Assembly: GCA_031459715.1 (NCBI GenBank)
Contig: JAVKIA010000006.1
Span: 1 to 64,000, forward strand
Origin: Armatimonadota bacterium
GTDB taxonomy: Bacteria; Sysuimicrobiota; Sysuimicrobiia; Sysuimicrobiales; Humicultoraceae
Direction: 5' to 3'
Length of the DNA stretch: 64,000 nucleotides
The notes below the pieces were generated by a model, which worked only from the letters and a program-made list of their open reading frames with translations, searched no databases and was not told the origin of the DNA. Below are positions 1-8,116 of this stretch, piece by piece; position 1 is the stretch's first letter; the number at the start of each line of letters is the position of its first letter. Position numbers and translations under genes: made by a program.

Positions 1-728
1 CCCTCCGTGAGGCCGCCGGCCGGTGTGCCCAGCGGCTGTGGTGGACCCAGCCGGTCGAGCACCGCCGGCAGCCCCGGGTGCAGCCGCTGCAGCAGGGCCG
101 CGGGCGGATAGCCCTCGCCCGGCTGCCAGTGCGCTTTGTAGCCGGCCTGGCAGGCGCTGCGCACCTCGTGGCCGACAAGCTGCCAGACGATCCAGTCCCC
201 GCCTTCGATGAAGCGGTCGGCGGCAGCGAAGACCTCCGGGGCCTCCTCCAGGACCTGCCAGGCCTTCGCCCACAGCCACTCCGACGATGTCCGGCCCCCG
301 TACCAGCGCAGGCCCTCCCACCCTGAGGCATTGATCCTCTCCGCGTAGGGCTGGGCGGCGTGGTGCTTCCAGAGCATGGGCCAGGCGTGCGGCCGGTCTC
401 GGAAGGTCTCCTCCAGGGCCAGCGGCGTGCCGTCGGCGCGGACTGGCAGCAGCGTGCACGAGGTGAAGTCCACGCCGATGCCGGTAACCTCTTCGCCGCC
501 GCCGGCGGCCATCTGCCGCAGCAGCACCTCCAGTGCCTCCAGCCAGTCGCCGGGGTGCTGCAACGCCCAGTCGGGACCCAGGCGGGTTCCGGTAGGCAGG
601 GCACGGTCGATGACGCCGTGGCGGTAGGGATGGACCGCCGTGGCCACCTCGCGGCCGCTGGCAACGTCCACCAGCACCGCCCGCGCCGACTCGGTGCCGA
701 AATCGATGCCGATGCTGTAGCGGGCCAC
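1..728 (-). CDS. araB: Ribulokinase (FGGY family), 3' part beyond window edge
   Basis: This is the first 242 codons of a sugar kinase that phosphorylates L-ribulose in L-arabinose breakdown. It starts at GTG 728, and the GAGGT around the stop of the upstream isomerase gives a ribosome site; the gap is 9 nt. The N-terminus reads ARYSIGIDFGTESARAVLVD, the phosphate-binding loop typical of AraB rather than of xylulokinase. WKHHAAQPYAERIN and GGRTSSEWLWAKAWQV further along are also ribulokinase-like. The reading frame is open to base 1, so the C-terminal FGGY domain lies outside the window. No araD or sugar transporter is visible here; they may lie further left. The kinase family is secure; substrate is inferred from similarity and from the neighbouring isomerase. 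Confidence 0.88.
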   Translation of the reverse strand, partial: MARYSIGIDFGTESARAVLVDVASGREVATAVHPYRHGVIDRALPTGTRLGPDWALQHPGDWLEALEVLLRQMAAGGGEEVTGIGVDFTSCTLLPVRADGTPLALEETFRDRPHAWPMLWKHHAAQPYAERINASGWEGLRWYGGRTSSEWLWAKAWQVLEEAPEVFAAADRFIEGGDWIVWQLVGHEVRSACQAGYKAHWQPGEGYPPAALLQRLHPGLPAVLDRLGPPQPLGTPAGGLTE

Positions 729-737
729 CGGCGTACC

Positions 738-2153
738 TCAGGCGAAGACGCGCGGCTCGATTCCGCTCATCCGGCAGAACCAGACCAGTTCCGCCACCCA
801 GTCGCCGTAGACCCCGTGGATGTGGTTGGAGTCGTATTCTGCCAGGAACTGCTCGGCGGGAACGCGGAAGCGGGCGAACGCGTGCGGCCACTGCGGGGTG
901 GTGGCCGCCACCTTCTCTGCCTCCACTTCCGGGGGGAACTCGACGAACTCTGCCGGGACGATGGCCATCCAGTACTTCCCGTTGCGCCGGGCCAGCCGGG
1001 CCAGCGTCACCTGTCCCGGGGCGGCCACGTGCATGACCGACGCTCCGCCAGCGGGGAAGTAGATGATGGCCGGGTAGAGGTGGACGCGCTTCAGGTTCAC
1101 CGCCGGGTCGAAGGAGCGGCCGGCGAAGTAGGTGGCATGCTGCCCGGAGTTGCACAGGTCCCAGACGTCGTCGGCGGTGTCGTAGTGCCGCACGTCGGCG
1201 AAGAGCACGGGTGTCCCGGCCAGGTGCTTGAAGATCTGCATGGTCAGGGCGCCGTCGCTGTCCGCCTCGGTGGCGCAGACGATGGGCTCGTGCGGCCCCT
1301 CCCAGTCGTAGGGGTCGTTGAGGAAGGCCTCGGCCACGTCCACGGTGGCGAAGTGGGTGGTCATCTCCGGCTGACCCTTGATGCCGCAGAAGTCCAGCCG
1401 CCACTCGGCGACGAGCTGGCGCACGGCGTGGTAGGCCTTGATCTGGCGCCGCAGCAGCTCCGGCGTCAGCTTCTGGCCGTCGTAGTGGATGGTGGCCCCG
1501 TGGCGCTGCAGCCAGGCTATGGCCGCCTCGGCGCGGGCGTCGGGGACCTGTTCCGCCCGGCGCACGATCTCGAACTGGTCGATGTGCTCGATGTCGATGC
1601 CGAAGTCCCGCCGCCACTGGTCCAGGGCGGGGACGGCAGTGTACATGCCCATGGACCGCCCGCCCATTACCCCGTAGACCTGGCCGCGCAGCCGGTTCCG
1701 CGCCACCGCCGGGCGGAGGAACTGCTGGACCCGCCCGAAGACTGCGTCGTCGTCAATGTCACCCGAGACGCGGCCGTGGAAGACCCCTACCTGGTCCAGG
1801 CTGCCCGCCGCCGAGAGCATGGCCACCAGCCCCGGGTACTGCGGGTTGACATTGGAGAGGAGCAGGATCGGCCCGGGGACGAACTGGGCGGCGATGGCCG
1901 AGTAGTGCGGCCAGGCCCAGATGGCGTAGTTGAAGATGGTGGCCTCGACGCCCTGGGCCGCCAGGTACCTCCCTTCGCTCTGGGCCAGGTCGGTGGTCCA
2001 GACGATCTCCCGGCCCGTCACCACCTCCCAGCCGGCGGCGCGCAGCCGCGCCGCCAGGCGGTCCTGGAACTGCCGGGTGAGGGGGAGAAGCTCCTCGTGG
2101 ACGTGGGGCCTGCCGTCGGAGAAGGTGAGGATGCCGACCTTCGGAGACCTCAT
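738..2153 (-). CDS. L-fucose/L-arabinose isomerase family protein
   Basis: A 471-residue aldose-ketose isomerase of the FucI-like superfamily (COG2407 type), likely converting L-arabinose or a related pentose to the ketose used by the downstream ribulokinase. The start ATG 2153 has a GGAGGG site at 2159-2164; an in-frame extension to 2282 lacks such a signal. Visible family marks are MGGRSMGMYTAVPALDQW (about residue 165-185), a PEMT glutamate near 290, ATEADSDGALTMQ near 325 and a late SNHIHG histidine. These match the Glu, Asp and His positions that bind the metal in FucI. It is not the classical AraA family, so pairing with AraB is a point of interest. It is divergent from the LacI regulator. 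Confidence 0.8.
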   Translation of the reverse strand: MRSPKVGILTFSDGRPHVHEELLPLTRQFQDRLAARLRAAGWEVVTGREIVWTTDLAQSEGRYLAAQGVEATIFNYAIWAWPHYSAIAAQFVPGPILLLSNVNPQYPGLVAMLSAAGSLDQVGVFHGRVSGDIDDDAVFGRVQQFLRPAVARNRLRGQVYGVMGGRSMGMYTAVPALDQWRRDFGIDIEHIDQFEIVRRAEQVPDARAEAAIAWLQRHGATIHYDGQKLTPELLRRQIKAYHAVRQLVAEWRLDFCGIKGQPEMTTHFATVDVAEAFLNDPYDWEGPHEPIVCATEADSDGALTMQIFKHLAGTPVLFADVRHYDTADDVWDLCNSGQHATYFAGRSFDPAVNLKRVHLYPAIIYFPAGGASVMHVAAPGQVTLARLARRNGKYWMAIVPAEFVEFPPEVEAEKVAATTPQWPHAFARFRVPAEQFLAEYDSNHIHGVYGDWVAELVWFCRMSGIEPRVFA

Positions 2154-2229
2154 GGCTGCCCTCCGCGGCTGCGCCCGACCGGCGGGAACGCATTGCTTGC
2201 CCCCGCCTCCAATCGCCGGGCCCGATTGT

Positions 2230-2241
2230 GATAACGATCTC
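2230..2241. promoter_or_regulatory. Possible degenerate operator in the isomerase leader
   Basis: GATAACGATCTC keeps the left half and CG centre of the perfect palindrome at 2381-2392 but diverges in the right half. It lies 77 nt upstream of the isomerase start in an AT-richer patch, where a LacI-family repressor could control the isomerase-kinase operon. The evidence is only partial symmetry. Confidence 0.35.
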
Positions 2242-2380
2242 ATATTCCCATTCTGCCGCCGGGCCGCCGATTCCTTCCTCAAGAGTGTAATTCCCCGGAC
2301 ATGATGAGGATTGCATGCGATACAGCCTGCGGGGAGCAGTGCGGGAGGAAGCGGGCCGAAACGGGCAGAATATGAATGCT

Positions 2381-2392
2381 GATAGCGCTATC
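2381..2392. promoter_or_regulatory. Palindromic LacI-type operator
   Basis: GATAGCGCTATC is a perfect 12-bp palindrome with the central CG usual for LacI/GalR-family operators. It ends 10 nt before the regulator ATG at 2403, where a ribosome-binding site would sit, and no other Shine-Dalgarno is visible. Repressor binding here would block its own gene and perhaps the divergent isomerase promoter. Confidence 0.65.
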
Positions 2393-2402
2393 TGATCCTT
2401 CG

Positions 2403-3413
2403 ATGGCCACCCTGAAGGACGTCGCGCGCAAGGCCGGGGTGTCCGTGGCCACGGCCGCCCGGGTGCTGGGCGGCTACGGCTACGCCAGCCTGCGTGCGCG
2501 GGAACGCGTGCTGCGCACGGCCCGGCAGCTGGACTACACCCCCAACGCCCTCGCCCGGGGGATGGTGAAGAAGCGGACCCACGCCATCGGGGTCATCGTC
2601 TCCGACAACGCCAACCCCTTCTTCGCCGCGGTGGTCCGCGGTGTGGAGGATGTGGTGCGGCGCCACGGCTACGCGGTCATCCTGTGCAACAGCGACGAGA
2701 GCCCCGAGAAGGAGGACCTCTACCTGCGCATCCTGCGGGAGAAGCAGGTGGACGGGCTGCTCCTGGCATCCAGCGGCCAGGCCACCCCCCACCTGCGCCG
2801 CTGGCTGCGCACCGGCCTCCCCCTGGTGTTGGTGGACCGGCGTCTGGAGGGGATCCGGGCGGATGCCGCCCTGGTGGACAGCGTGGAGGGGGCGCGCACC
2901 GCGGTGAGCCACCTGATCGCGCTGGGCCACCGCCGTATCGGCATCATCAGCGGCCCGGCCCGTGTCTTCACCGGGCGGGAGCGACTGGCCGGCTACCGGG
3001 CGGCGCTTGAGGCGGCGGGCCTGCGCGCCGATCCGGCCCTGGTGCGGGAGGGCGACTTCAAGCAGGAGAGCGGGTATCGGCTGGCGCGGGAGTTCCTGGG
3101 GATGAAGCGTCCACCCACGGCCCTTTTCGTGGCCAACAACCTGATGACCATCGGGGCCATGCTGGCCCTGAAGGAGGCCGGGGTGCGCATCCCCCAGGAA
3201 ATGGCTATCGTGGGCTTCGACGACATGGACTGGGCGCCGATCCTGACACCCACCCTGACCGCGGTGGCCCAGCCGGCGTACACCCTGGGGACCAGCGCGG
3301 CCCAGTTGCTGATGCAGCGGCTGGAGAACCCTGCGCGGCCGGTGCAGGAGATAGTCCTCAAGACCCGCCTGGTGGTCCGCGAGTCCTGCGGCGCCGTCCT
3401 GCAGCGGCACTGA
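2403..3413 (+). CDS. LacI-family transcriptional regulator
   Basis: A 336-residue DNA-binding repressor. Residues 1-50 form the LacI helix-turn-helix and hinge (ATLKDVARKAGVSVATAARV, then YTPNALARGMVKKRT). The rest is a periplasmic-binding-protein-like sensor fold, with the usual IGVIVSDNANPFFAAVVRG entry strand and VGFDDMDWAPILTPTLT near the end. The start is set at ATG 2403, because an earlier in-frame start at 2376 would put the palindromic operator inside the gene. Its place opposite the isomerase-ribulokinase operon indicates a local sugar-responsive repressor. The effector is unknown; an arabinose-type sugar is the natural guess. Confidence 0.9.
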   Translation: MATLKDVARKAGVSVATAARVLGGYGYASLRARERVLRTARQLDYTPNALARGMVKKRTHAIGVIVSDNANPFFAAVVRGVEDVVRRHGYAVILCNSDESPEKEDLYLRILREKQVDGLLLASSGQATPHLRRWLRTGLPLVLVDRRLEGIRADAALVDSVEGARTAVSHLIALGHRRIGIISGPARVFTGRERLAGYRAALEAAGLRADPALVREGDFKQESGYRLAREFLGMKRPPTALFVANNLMTIGAMLALKEAGVRIPQEMAIVGFDDMDWAPILTPTLTAVAQPAYTLGTSAAQLLMQRLENPARPVQEIVLKTRLVVRESCGAVLQRH

Positions 3414-3446
3414 CCGGGTGTACCGGCGCCGCCTCCAGCCCTGGCG

Positions 3447-3737
3447 GTGGAGGAGGCGCCGCAGCTGGGGCTCCTCTGGGAGGGTCAGGCGGAACTGGCC
3501 GCGGGAGTCGTGGAGCGGTCGGCACACCGCTGCCGGCAGGCCGCGGGCCTCTTTCGGCGATTGAAGGTCCCGCACTGGACGGCCCTGGCCCTCCTCCGTG
3601 CGGCTGCGCTGGCACGCGGCGAGGACCTCCCGCCATCCCGTCAGGAGGCGGCAGAGGCCCTGCGCGCGCTCCCCGCGGACTGCGCCGCGTCCTGGAACCC
3701 GAACGCCCGCCCCAAACGCGATTGCGGAGGTGACAGA
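3447..3737 (+). pseudogene. Possible remnant of a TPR-like regulatory protein
   Basis: The 325 bases between the LacI gene and the cupredoxin hold one in-frame stretch with a helical-repeat look: CRQAAGLFRRLKVPHWTALA followed by LLRAAALARGEDL. This resembles the TPR-like repeats of large LuxR- or SARP-type regulators. There is no ribosome-binding site before the GTG at 3447, and the frame runs out into the next gene. It may be the tail of a lost gene or a chance open frame in GC-rich DNA. No function is claimed. Confidence 0.25.
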
Positions 3738-3738
3738 G

Positions 3739-4248
3739 ATGAGACGGCTCCTCCTGCTGGGAGGGCTCACGGCACTCCTGGTCTTCGGCTGGGCTGACCA
3801 GACCACGGCGTCCCATACCGGCCTGCTCTTTGGCGCGCCTGCCCGGGTCAATCTGACCATGACCGAGTACAGGTTCTCCCCGCAGACGATCACCGTGGAG
3901 GCGGGGGCGCCCGTCGACCTGGTCCTGGAGAACAAGGGGCTCCAGGCCCACGTGTTCATGGTCTATCCTCAACCCAAATCGCTCCCCAAGGGGACCGGCG
4001 CGTGGTGGGACTACGTGCTGGCCAACACCTACCTGCGGGACATGGGGGAGGTCATGGTCCACGTCCGCGGCGAGTTTGCCGTGGCCGGGACGCGCCTGTC
4101 CGAGGTGGCGGTGGAACCGGGAAAGAAGGTCACCCTTACCTTCACCCCGACCAGGAAGGGGACGTTTGAGATCGGATGTCACCTGGCCACGGGTGGCGGG
4201 GGCAGCCACTACACCGCGGGCATGAAGGGGACCCTGGTGGTGAAGTAG
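3739..4248 (+). CDS. Exported cupredoxin-like copper protein
   Basis: A 169-residue secreted protein. ATG 3739 follows a GGAGG site at 3726-3730. Residues 1-25 (MRRLLLLGGLTALLVFGWAD and on) form a signal peptide. The mature part is one cupredoxin beta-sandwich: TMTEYRFSPQTITVEAGAPV, then LVLENKGLQAHVF, whose His is the first copper-ligand candidate, and finally GCHLATGGGGSHYTAGMKG. The last segment supplies Cys, His and Met like the C-x(n)-H-x(n)-M loop of plastocyanin relatives, but with a glycine-rich insertion between Cys and the ligand His. It probably binds type-1 copper outside the membrane, for electron transfer or copper handling. The partner is unknown. Confidence 0.82.
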   Translation: MRRLLLLGGLTALLVFGWADQTTASHTGLLFGAPARVNLTMTEYRFSPQTITVEAGAPVDLVLENKGLQAHVFMVYPQPKSLPKGTGAWWDYVLANTYLRDMGEVMVHVRGEFAVAGTRLSEVAVEPGKKVTLTFTPTRKGTFEIGCHLATGGGGSHYTAGMKGTLVVK

Positions 4249-4253
4249 GCGCG

Positions 4254-4460
4254 ATGCGCATCGCCTACGACGCCCAGGCGGATGCCCTTACGCTGGCGCT
4301 GACCGACGGAGAGGTTGTCACCAGCCGGGAGCTGGCTCCCGGCCTCATCGTGAACCTGGACGGACAGGGTCGTGCGGTCGCCGTGGAAGTGCTCGACGCC
4401 TCGAGACGGATCGGGCGCCAGGGCCTCCGGGAGATTGTGATCAACTTGCAAGATCTCTAG
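4254..4460 (+). CDS. DUF2283 family small protein
   Basis: A 68-residue protein starting at ATG 4254, five bases after the cupredoxin stop. The opening MRIAYDAQADALTLALTDGE and the later LAPGLIVNLDGQGRAVAVEV are typical of DUF2283 (PF10049), small beta-rich proteins of unknown function often seen beside toxin-antitoxin or orphan genes. It is probably co-transcribed with the cupredoxin. Its TAG stop at 4458-4460 shares the sequence CTAG with the stop of the gene converging from the other strand, so the two 3' ends overlap. Confidence 0.75.
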   Translation: MRIAYDAQADALTLALTDGEVVTSRELAPGLIVNLDGQGRAVAVEVLDASRRIGRQGLREIVINLQDL

Positions 4461-5431
4461 CCGGGGGAGAGGGCCTGCCGCGCGGCGTGCAGGTTGGCGG
4501 CGGGCGAGTCCACAAAGGTCACGCAGCCCGCGGCGATGATGAGACGGACGCCGCCCGTCTGGGCCACGGCGTCCTGCACCTGGACCGCCACGGCCGCGGG
4601 CGTCCCGCGGGAGAGGGTCTCCTGGTCCAGCCCGCCGGCCAGGCAGCCGGAGTAGCGCTGGCGGGCCTCGGCCAGCGTGGGCGGGGTCTGGCGGTCGTGC
4701 CAGTTGAGGGCGTCCACAGGGTAGTCGGTGACCAGGTCGAACATGACGTGGACGCCGTGCAGGTGCAGCAGGCGCAGCTCCGCCTGCGCGGCGGCATCCA
4801 GGACCTGCAGATCGTAAGGGCGGCCGAACTCCTCGTATTCCTCTTCTGTGAGGTAGTCTGTGGTGGCGCACTGGGTGGCGAAGAAGATGCCGTCTGCCCC
4901 GGCGTTGAGCGTCTCGGCGGCGAAGCGCTGTGTCACTTCGGTGATGGTGGTCAGCCCCTGGTGCAGCACCTCTGGCTGCTCGCGCAGGTAGCGCAGCAGG
5001 GCCTGGTCGCCGCACAGCGTCCGGGCGATGGTCAGCGGGCTGAACACCGTGGCCAGGATGACCTCCTCGGGCAGCGCCTCCCGGATCAGGTGCAGCGTGT
5101 GCAGCTCCCGGCCGTATACACCTGCGGTCACGTCCAGCGACCGCAGGCTGGCCCAGTCCGCGGCCTTCCTCACCGGCCGGTGGGTGTAGTGGCGCGTGCC
5201 TTCCCGGTTGGGACGGTAGCCGGCATGCAACCCCCAATCGTCGCCGTAGTATCCGCTGGCCGGCGTCACCTTGAGGAAGTCCCAGTCGTAGGTGGCGTAG
5301 AAGCGGACGTGTGCCGCCGCCAGCGTCTCCGCCCTGGTGTCCTCCCGGGGGAAGTGGCGCCACAGCGCCACGGGCGGCCGGTCCACAGCCTCCCCGCGCA
5401 GTGCGGCCCGCAGGCGCTCGCGCTTGGTCAC
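4457..5431 (-). CDS. Uroporphyrinogen decarboxylase-fold protein (COG0407-type, not HemE)
   Basis: A 324-residue TIM-barrel protein of the URO-D/methyltransferase superfamily. GTG 5431 overlaps the upstream DUF1028 stop as GTGA. Family features are the N-terminal KRERLRAALRGEAVDRPPVA, the central GADGIFFATQCATTDYLTEE and the late LAGGLDQETLSRGTP. HemE normally carries a conserved arginine-rich MRQAGR motif after the N-terminal proline; here the stretch reads VALWRHFPRED, so true haem synthesis is unlikely. Relatives include corrinoid methyltransferases (MtaA/CmuA type) and uncharacterised catabolic proteins. It is the last gene of the M24-DUF1028 operon; its role is unknown. Confidence 0.8.
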   Translation of the reverse strand: MTKRERLRAALRGEAVDRPPVALWRHFPREDTRAETLAAAHVRFYATYDWDFLKVTPASGYYGDDWGLHAGYRPNREGTRHYTHRPVRKAADWASLRSLDVTAGVYGRELHTLHLIREALPEEVILATVFSPLTIARTLCGDQALLRYLREQPEVLHQGLTTITEVTQRFAAETLNAGADGIFFATQCATTDYLTEEEYEEFGRPYDLQVLDAAAQAELRLLHLHGVHVMFDLVTDYPVDALNWHDRQTPPTLAEARQRYSGCLAGGLDQETLSRGTPAAVAVQVQDAVAQTGGVRLIIAAGCVTFVDSPAANLHAARQALSPG

Positions 5432-6309
5432 GAATGTGCGCCGTAGCGGCGGCGCAGGTAGTGCAGGACCTCCCGGTCCACCAGGTGGTCCTGGCGCCAC
5501 CGCTCCTCGAAGTTCTCCACGCTGCAGAAGCGGCGGAAGGCCTCCCGGGTGGCGTCGTCGTAGATCCCAGTCACCTCGCCCTTGTAGTAGCCCAGACGCC
5601 GCAGGATCCGCTGGACTTCACGGGCGGTCTCCCCGGCAAGCTCCGTGAACGTCCGCTGTGCCGCGGGAAAGTAGAGGCGGTGCAGGGTGAGCAGGCGTTG
5701 CAGCTCTTCCACCGGCGCCGGGTGGTCGTCCACCCGCAGGTCGATGTAGCGGTCGAGGTACCCGCCGTAGGATCCACCTTCCTTGACCACCAGCAGGGCG
5801 GCGGACTGCTGCCCGCGGCTGTCTCCGCCTGCGCGCTGTCCCGCGGCCAGTGCGGCCAGCAGCCGTTCCGGCAACGGCCCGGGCGTGCGGGCAAACGTCC
5901 CGGCCATGGCCTCGACCACGTCCGGGCCGACCAGGATGTTCCCCTGGCAGGTGAAGCCCTCTCCCAGCCGATGGCCCGCCCAGGGCAGACACTCCCTGCC
6001 GGTCCATGCCGCCGTCCGGCCGCGGGCGTCCACGATGCCCACCTGGCGGTGTTCGCGATTCCCGTCCGGGCCGACCAGTTGCTGCAGCGCCGCCTCCGCA
6101 GCCTCTCCTGAGGCCAGCAGGCGCAACCCCTGCGGACCGTAGCTCAGGTTGGCCCAGGCCTGCGTGGCGATGCCGCCCGCCCCCGCCTGCGCCCACGGGA
6201 CCGCTGCGCCCACCGCCAGGAACTTGCTGGCCACAGCCACGCCGATCTCCCCGCTCTGTGGGTCGAGGGCGACGATGGAGAAGGTCCCCGGGCGAGCCTC
6301 AGCCGACAA
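5428..6309 (-). CDS. DUF1028 Ntn-hydrolase-like protein with C-terminal peptidoglycan-binding-like domain
   Basis: A 293-residue protein. The first 210 residues are DUF1028 (PF06267): TFSIVALDPQSGEIGVAVAS, then ATQAWANLSYGPQGLRLLAS and GNREHRQVGIVDARGRTAAW. The C-terminal 75 residues (VQRILRRLGYYKGEVTGIYD and on) resemble the peptidoglycan-binding-like domain often fused to DUF1028. The only possible start is TTG 6309, overlapping the M24 gene by 11 nt and preceded by GGAG; an in-frame stop lies directly before it. The Thr of TFSIVA, a candidate Ntn nucleophile, therefore sits eight residues in and would need processing. It is coupled to URO-D downstream. Substrate unknown; amide hydrolysis is an inference from the fold. 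Confidence 0.82.
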   Translation of the reverse strand: MSAEARPGTFSIVALDPQSGEIGVAVASKFLAVGAAVPWAQAGAGGIATQAWANLSYGPQGLRLLASGEAAEAALQQLVGPDGNREHRQVGIVDARGRTAAWTGRECLPWAGHRLGEGFTCQGNILVGPDVVEAMAGTFARTPGPLPERLLAALAAGQRAGGDSRGQQSAALLVVKEGGSYGGYLDRYIDLRVDDHPAPVEELQRLLTLHRLYFPAAQRTFTELAGETAREVQRILRRLGYYKGEVTGIYDDATREAFRRFCSVENFEERWRQDHLVDREVLHYLRRRYGAHS

Positions 6310-7435
6310 TCAACGACTCCAGATCCCTGGGATAGGCAGTAAGCACCTGGCAACCGTCCTCGGTGACGACGATGGTGTCGGAGTGGCGGAACCCGCCCAC
6401 CCCAGGGATGTAGATACCTGGTTCCACCGACATGACCATGCCGGGTTGCAGCACGGTCTCGTCCCCCGGGGCGAAGAAGGGAAGCTCATGGTAGTCGATG
6501 CCGATGCCGTGGCCTGTGCGGTGGATAAACGCTTCGCCCAAGCCGGCCTCGGCGATCACGCGGCGCGCCGCTTGGTCCACCTCCCGGCAGCGCACCCCGG
6601 GACGGATGGCCGCCAGGGCCGCCTCCTGCGCCTGGCGCATCACCTCGAAAAGACGACGTTGCTCGGCGCTGGCCTTCTCCACGAAGATGGTCCGTTCGTC
6701 TTCGCTGTAGTACCCGTTGACCGAGCACCCGGTCCCGTGGATCACTACGTCCCCGGAGCGCAGGGTGCGACCGCTGGGAATGGCATGGGGGAGCGCGGTC
6801 TTCTCCCCGGAGACGGGGCGGGAGCTGGCGGCGACCTCATCCTCGGGGAAGCGTTTTGCCGCCTCTCGCAGCATCGCCGCGTTCCCCTCAGCCATGATGG
6901 TTACTTCCACGGCCCCCACGGTGCTGGCGTCCACCTCCACGGCCATGCCGTGCTCGGCCAGGGTGCATCCTTTGCGGATCAACTCCAGCTCCTCCTGATC
7001 CTTGACCATCCGCGCCGCCTCCACCAGCCCGCCGCCTGGGTGGACCTCACCGGCGGCGTCGCGCAGATAGGCGTAGCCCTCGTAGCTCAGCCCCGCCGGC
7101 TCGAAGCCCACCGCTTGCGTGAGTCCTCGCTCCCGCAGCACCTCTACGGCCAGGTCCAGTGCCAGGTGGAGGGGCGACTTCCCGCGCAGCCCGCCCAGGT
7201 GCAGATCGGAATAGATGCGGATGTCCCGCACGCGGGCGCGGGCCCTGGCGTGGGCAGCCTCGAGCTCGGGTACGATCAGCACCGGGTCCTCGCTAAGCAC
7301 CAGCAGAACCGGCCGGCTATAGGTGACGGCGCGGAACCCGCTGAGGTAGTAGGTATTCGCCGGGGTGGAGACCAGCAGCGCCCGCAGGCCGCGCTCCCGG
7401 GCGCTTCCGTATACAGAGGCCAGACGATCGACCAC
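6299..7435 (-). CDS. M24-family peptidase-like protein (Xaa-Pro peptidase/creatinase fold)
   Basis: A 378-residue pita-bread-fold protein with a creatinase-type N-terminal domain (about residues 5-130, LRALLVSTPANTYYLSGFRA) and a catalytic domain to the end. The usual M24 metal set is Asp-Asp-His-Glu-Glu. Here TGHGIG (His) and VMSVEPGIY (Glu) are kept. The first Asp region reads VVIHGTGCSVNGYYSEDERT, and the last Glu position reads FRHSDTIVV with Ser. This resembles metal-poor creatinase-like members more than true aminopeptidase P. Start GTG 7435 has only a weak AAGAG site. It heads the operon with DUF1028 and URO-D, which suggests cleavage of an amide or amidine substrate rather than general peptide turnover. 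Confidence 0.85.
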   Translation of the reverse strand: MVDRLASVYGSARERGLRALLVSTPANTYYLSGFRAVTYSRPVLLVLSEDPVLIVPELEAAHARARARVRDIRIYSDLHLGGLRGKSPLHLALDLAVEVLRERGLTQAVGFEPAGLSYEGYAYLRDAAGEVHPGGGLVEAARMVKDQEELELIRKGCTLAEHGMAVEVDASTVGAVEVTIMAEGNAAMLREAAKRFPEDEVAASSRPVSGEKTALPHAIPSGRTLRSGDVVIHGTGCSVNGYYSEDERTIFVEKASAEQRRLFEVMRQAQEAALAAIRPGVRCREVDQAARRVIAEAGLGEAFIHRTGHGIGIDYHELPFFAPGDETVLQPGMVMSVEPGIYIPGVGGFRHSDTIVVTEDGCQVLTAYPRDLESLIVG

Positions 7436-7519
7436 GAGCAGTCTCTTCTGCCAGCAGCGGGTCTCCCCCTCTTGCTTCTCTCCGGCTCCGGGCGGATGGG
7501 GCCGGGCTCGAGGGGGTGG

Positions 7520-7984
7520 CTATAGACCCCGCTTAAAGTGCTGCATGTAGGGCCGGAAGCCCAGGCTCTTCCACAGGAGAATGGCTTCCGTATTGTTAAT
7601 GGCTACCGTCAGTTCCACTGTCCTGACGTCTTCCTCGCGCAACCAGGTCAGCAGGTCGGTGACCAGGCGATGGGCGATCCCGCGGCGGCGGTACCCCTGC
7701 CTGGTGAATACGTCCTGAATGAAGCCCCGCCGCCGCTCGGCGAAGAAAGGCGGCAGCAGGGTGATCCGGGCGACGCCGTAGCCGACGATGCGGGCCTGCT
7801 CCCGGGCTACCAGCACGCGGGCGTCGGGCCGTCCCAGTAGCGTGCTCAGGTACCCGGCATAGGCGGGCCGCCAGCCCGCAGCCGGAGTAAAGGCCGGGTC
7901 GAGCTGGGCGTGAAAGGTAGCCAGCTCGCCCCAAAGGTCCAGGATCCCGTCGATGTCCTGCGGCCGCGCCGGTCCGATCTCCAT
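7520..7984 (-). CDS. GNAT family N-acetyltransferase
   Basis: A 154-residue acetyl-CoA-dependent transferase. ATG 7984 begins the domain directly (MEIGPARPQDIDGILDLWGE). Motif A with the acetyl-CoA pyrophosphate loop reads RQGYRRRGIAHRLV near residue 100, and motif B follows as VAINNTEAILLWKSLGFRPY. The substrate cannot be told. It lies 84 nt upstream of the M24 gene on the same strand and may share its promoter. Confidence 0.85.
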   Translation of the reverse strand: MEIGPARPQDIDGILDLWGELATFHAQLDPAFTPAAGWRPAYAGYLSTLLGRPDARVLVAREQARIVGYGVARITLLPPFFAERRRGFIQDVFTRQGYRRRGIAHRLVTDLLTWLREEDVRTVELTVAINNTEAILLWKSLGFRPYMQHFKRGL

Positions 7985-8116
7985 GCGTGGCTGGACTTCG
8001 CGCGGACGCTGGGCCTTCCTGCCGCTACAGCCATGCCCGGGGTCGCTTCCCCGGGATGCGTCCGGGGGCCGGTCTGCGGCCGCGGCCCGGGTCCTCCCTC
8101 TGGCCCTGCAATCACA

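Noticed and set aside
360-2231. Long plus-strand open frame (623 codons) opposite the isomerase and kinase
   Set aside because: It is antisense to two clearly recognised genes and has low-complexity Gly/Arg/Pro-rich sequence without domains; typical of GC-rich shadow frames.
2388-3959. Minus-strand open frame opposite the LacI regulator and cupredoxin
   Set aside because: It covers parts of two real genes on the other strand and shows no family features.
4457-5431. Calling the URO-D protein HemE
   Set aside because: The arginine-rich HemE substrate motif after the N-terminal proline is absent and no haem genes are nearby.
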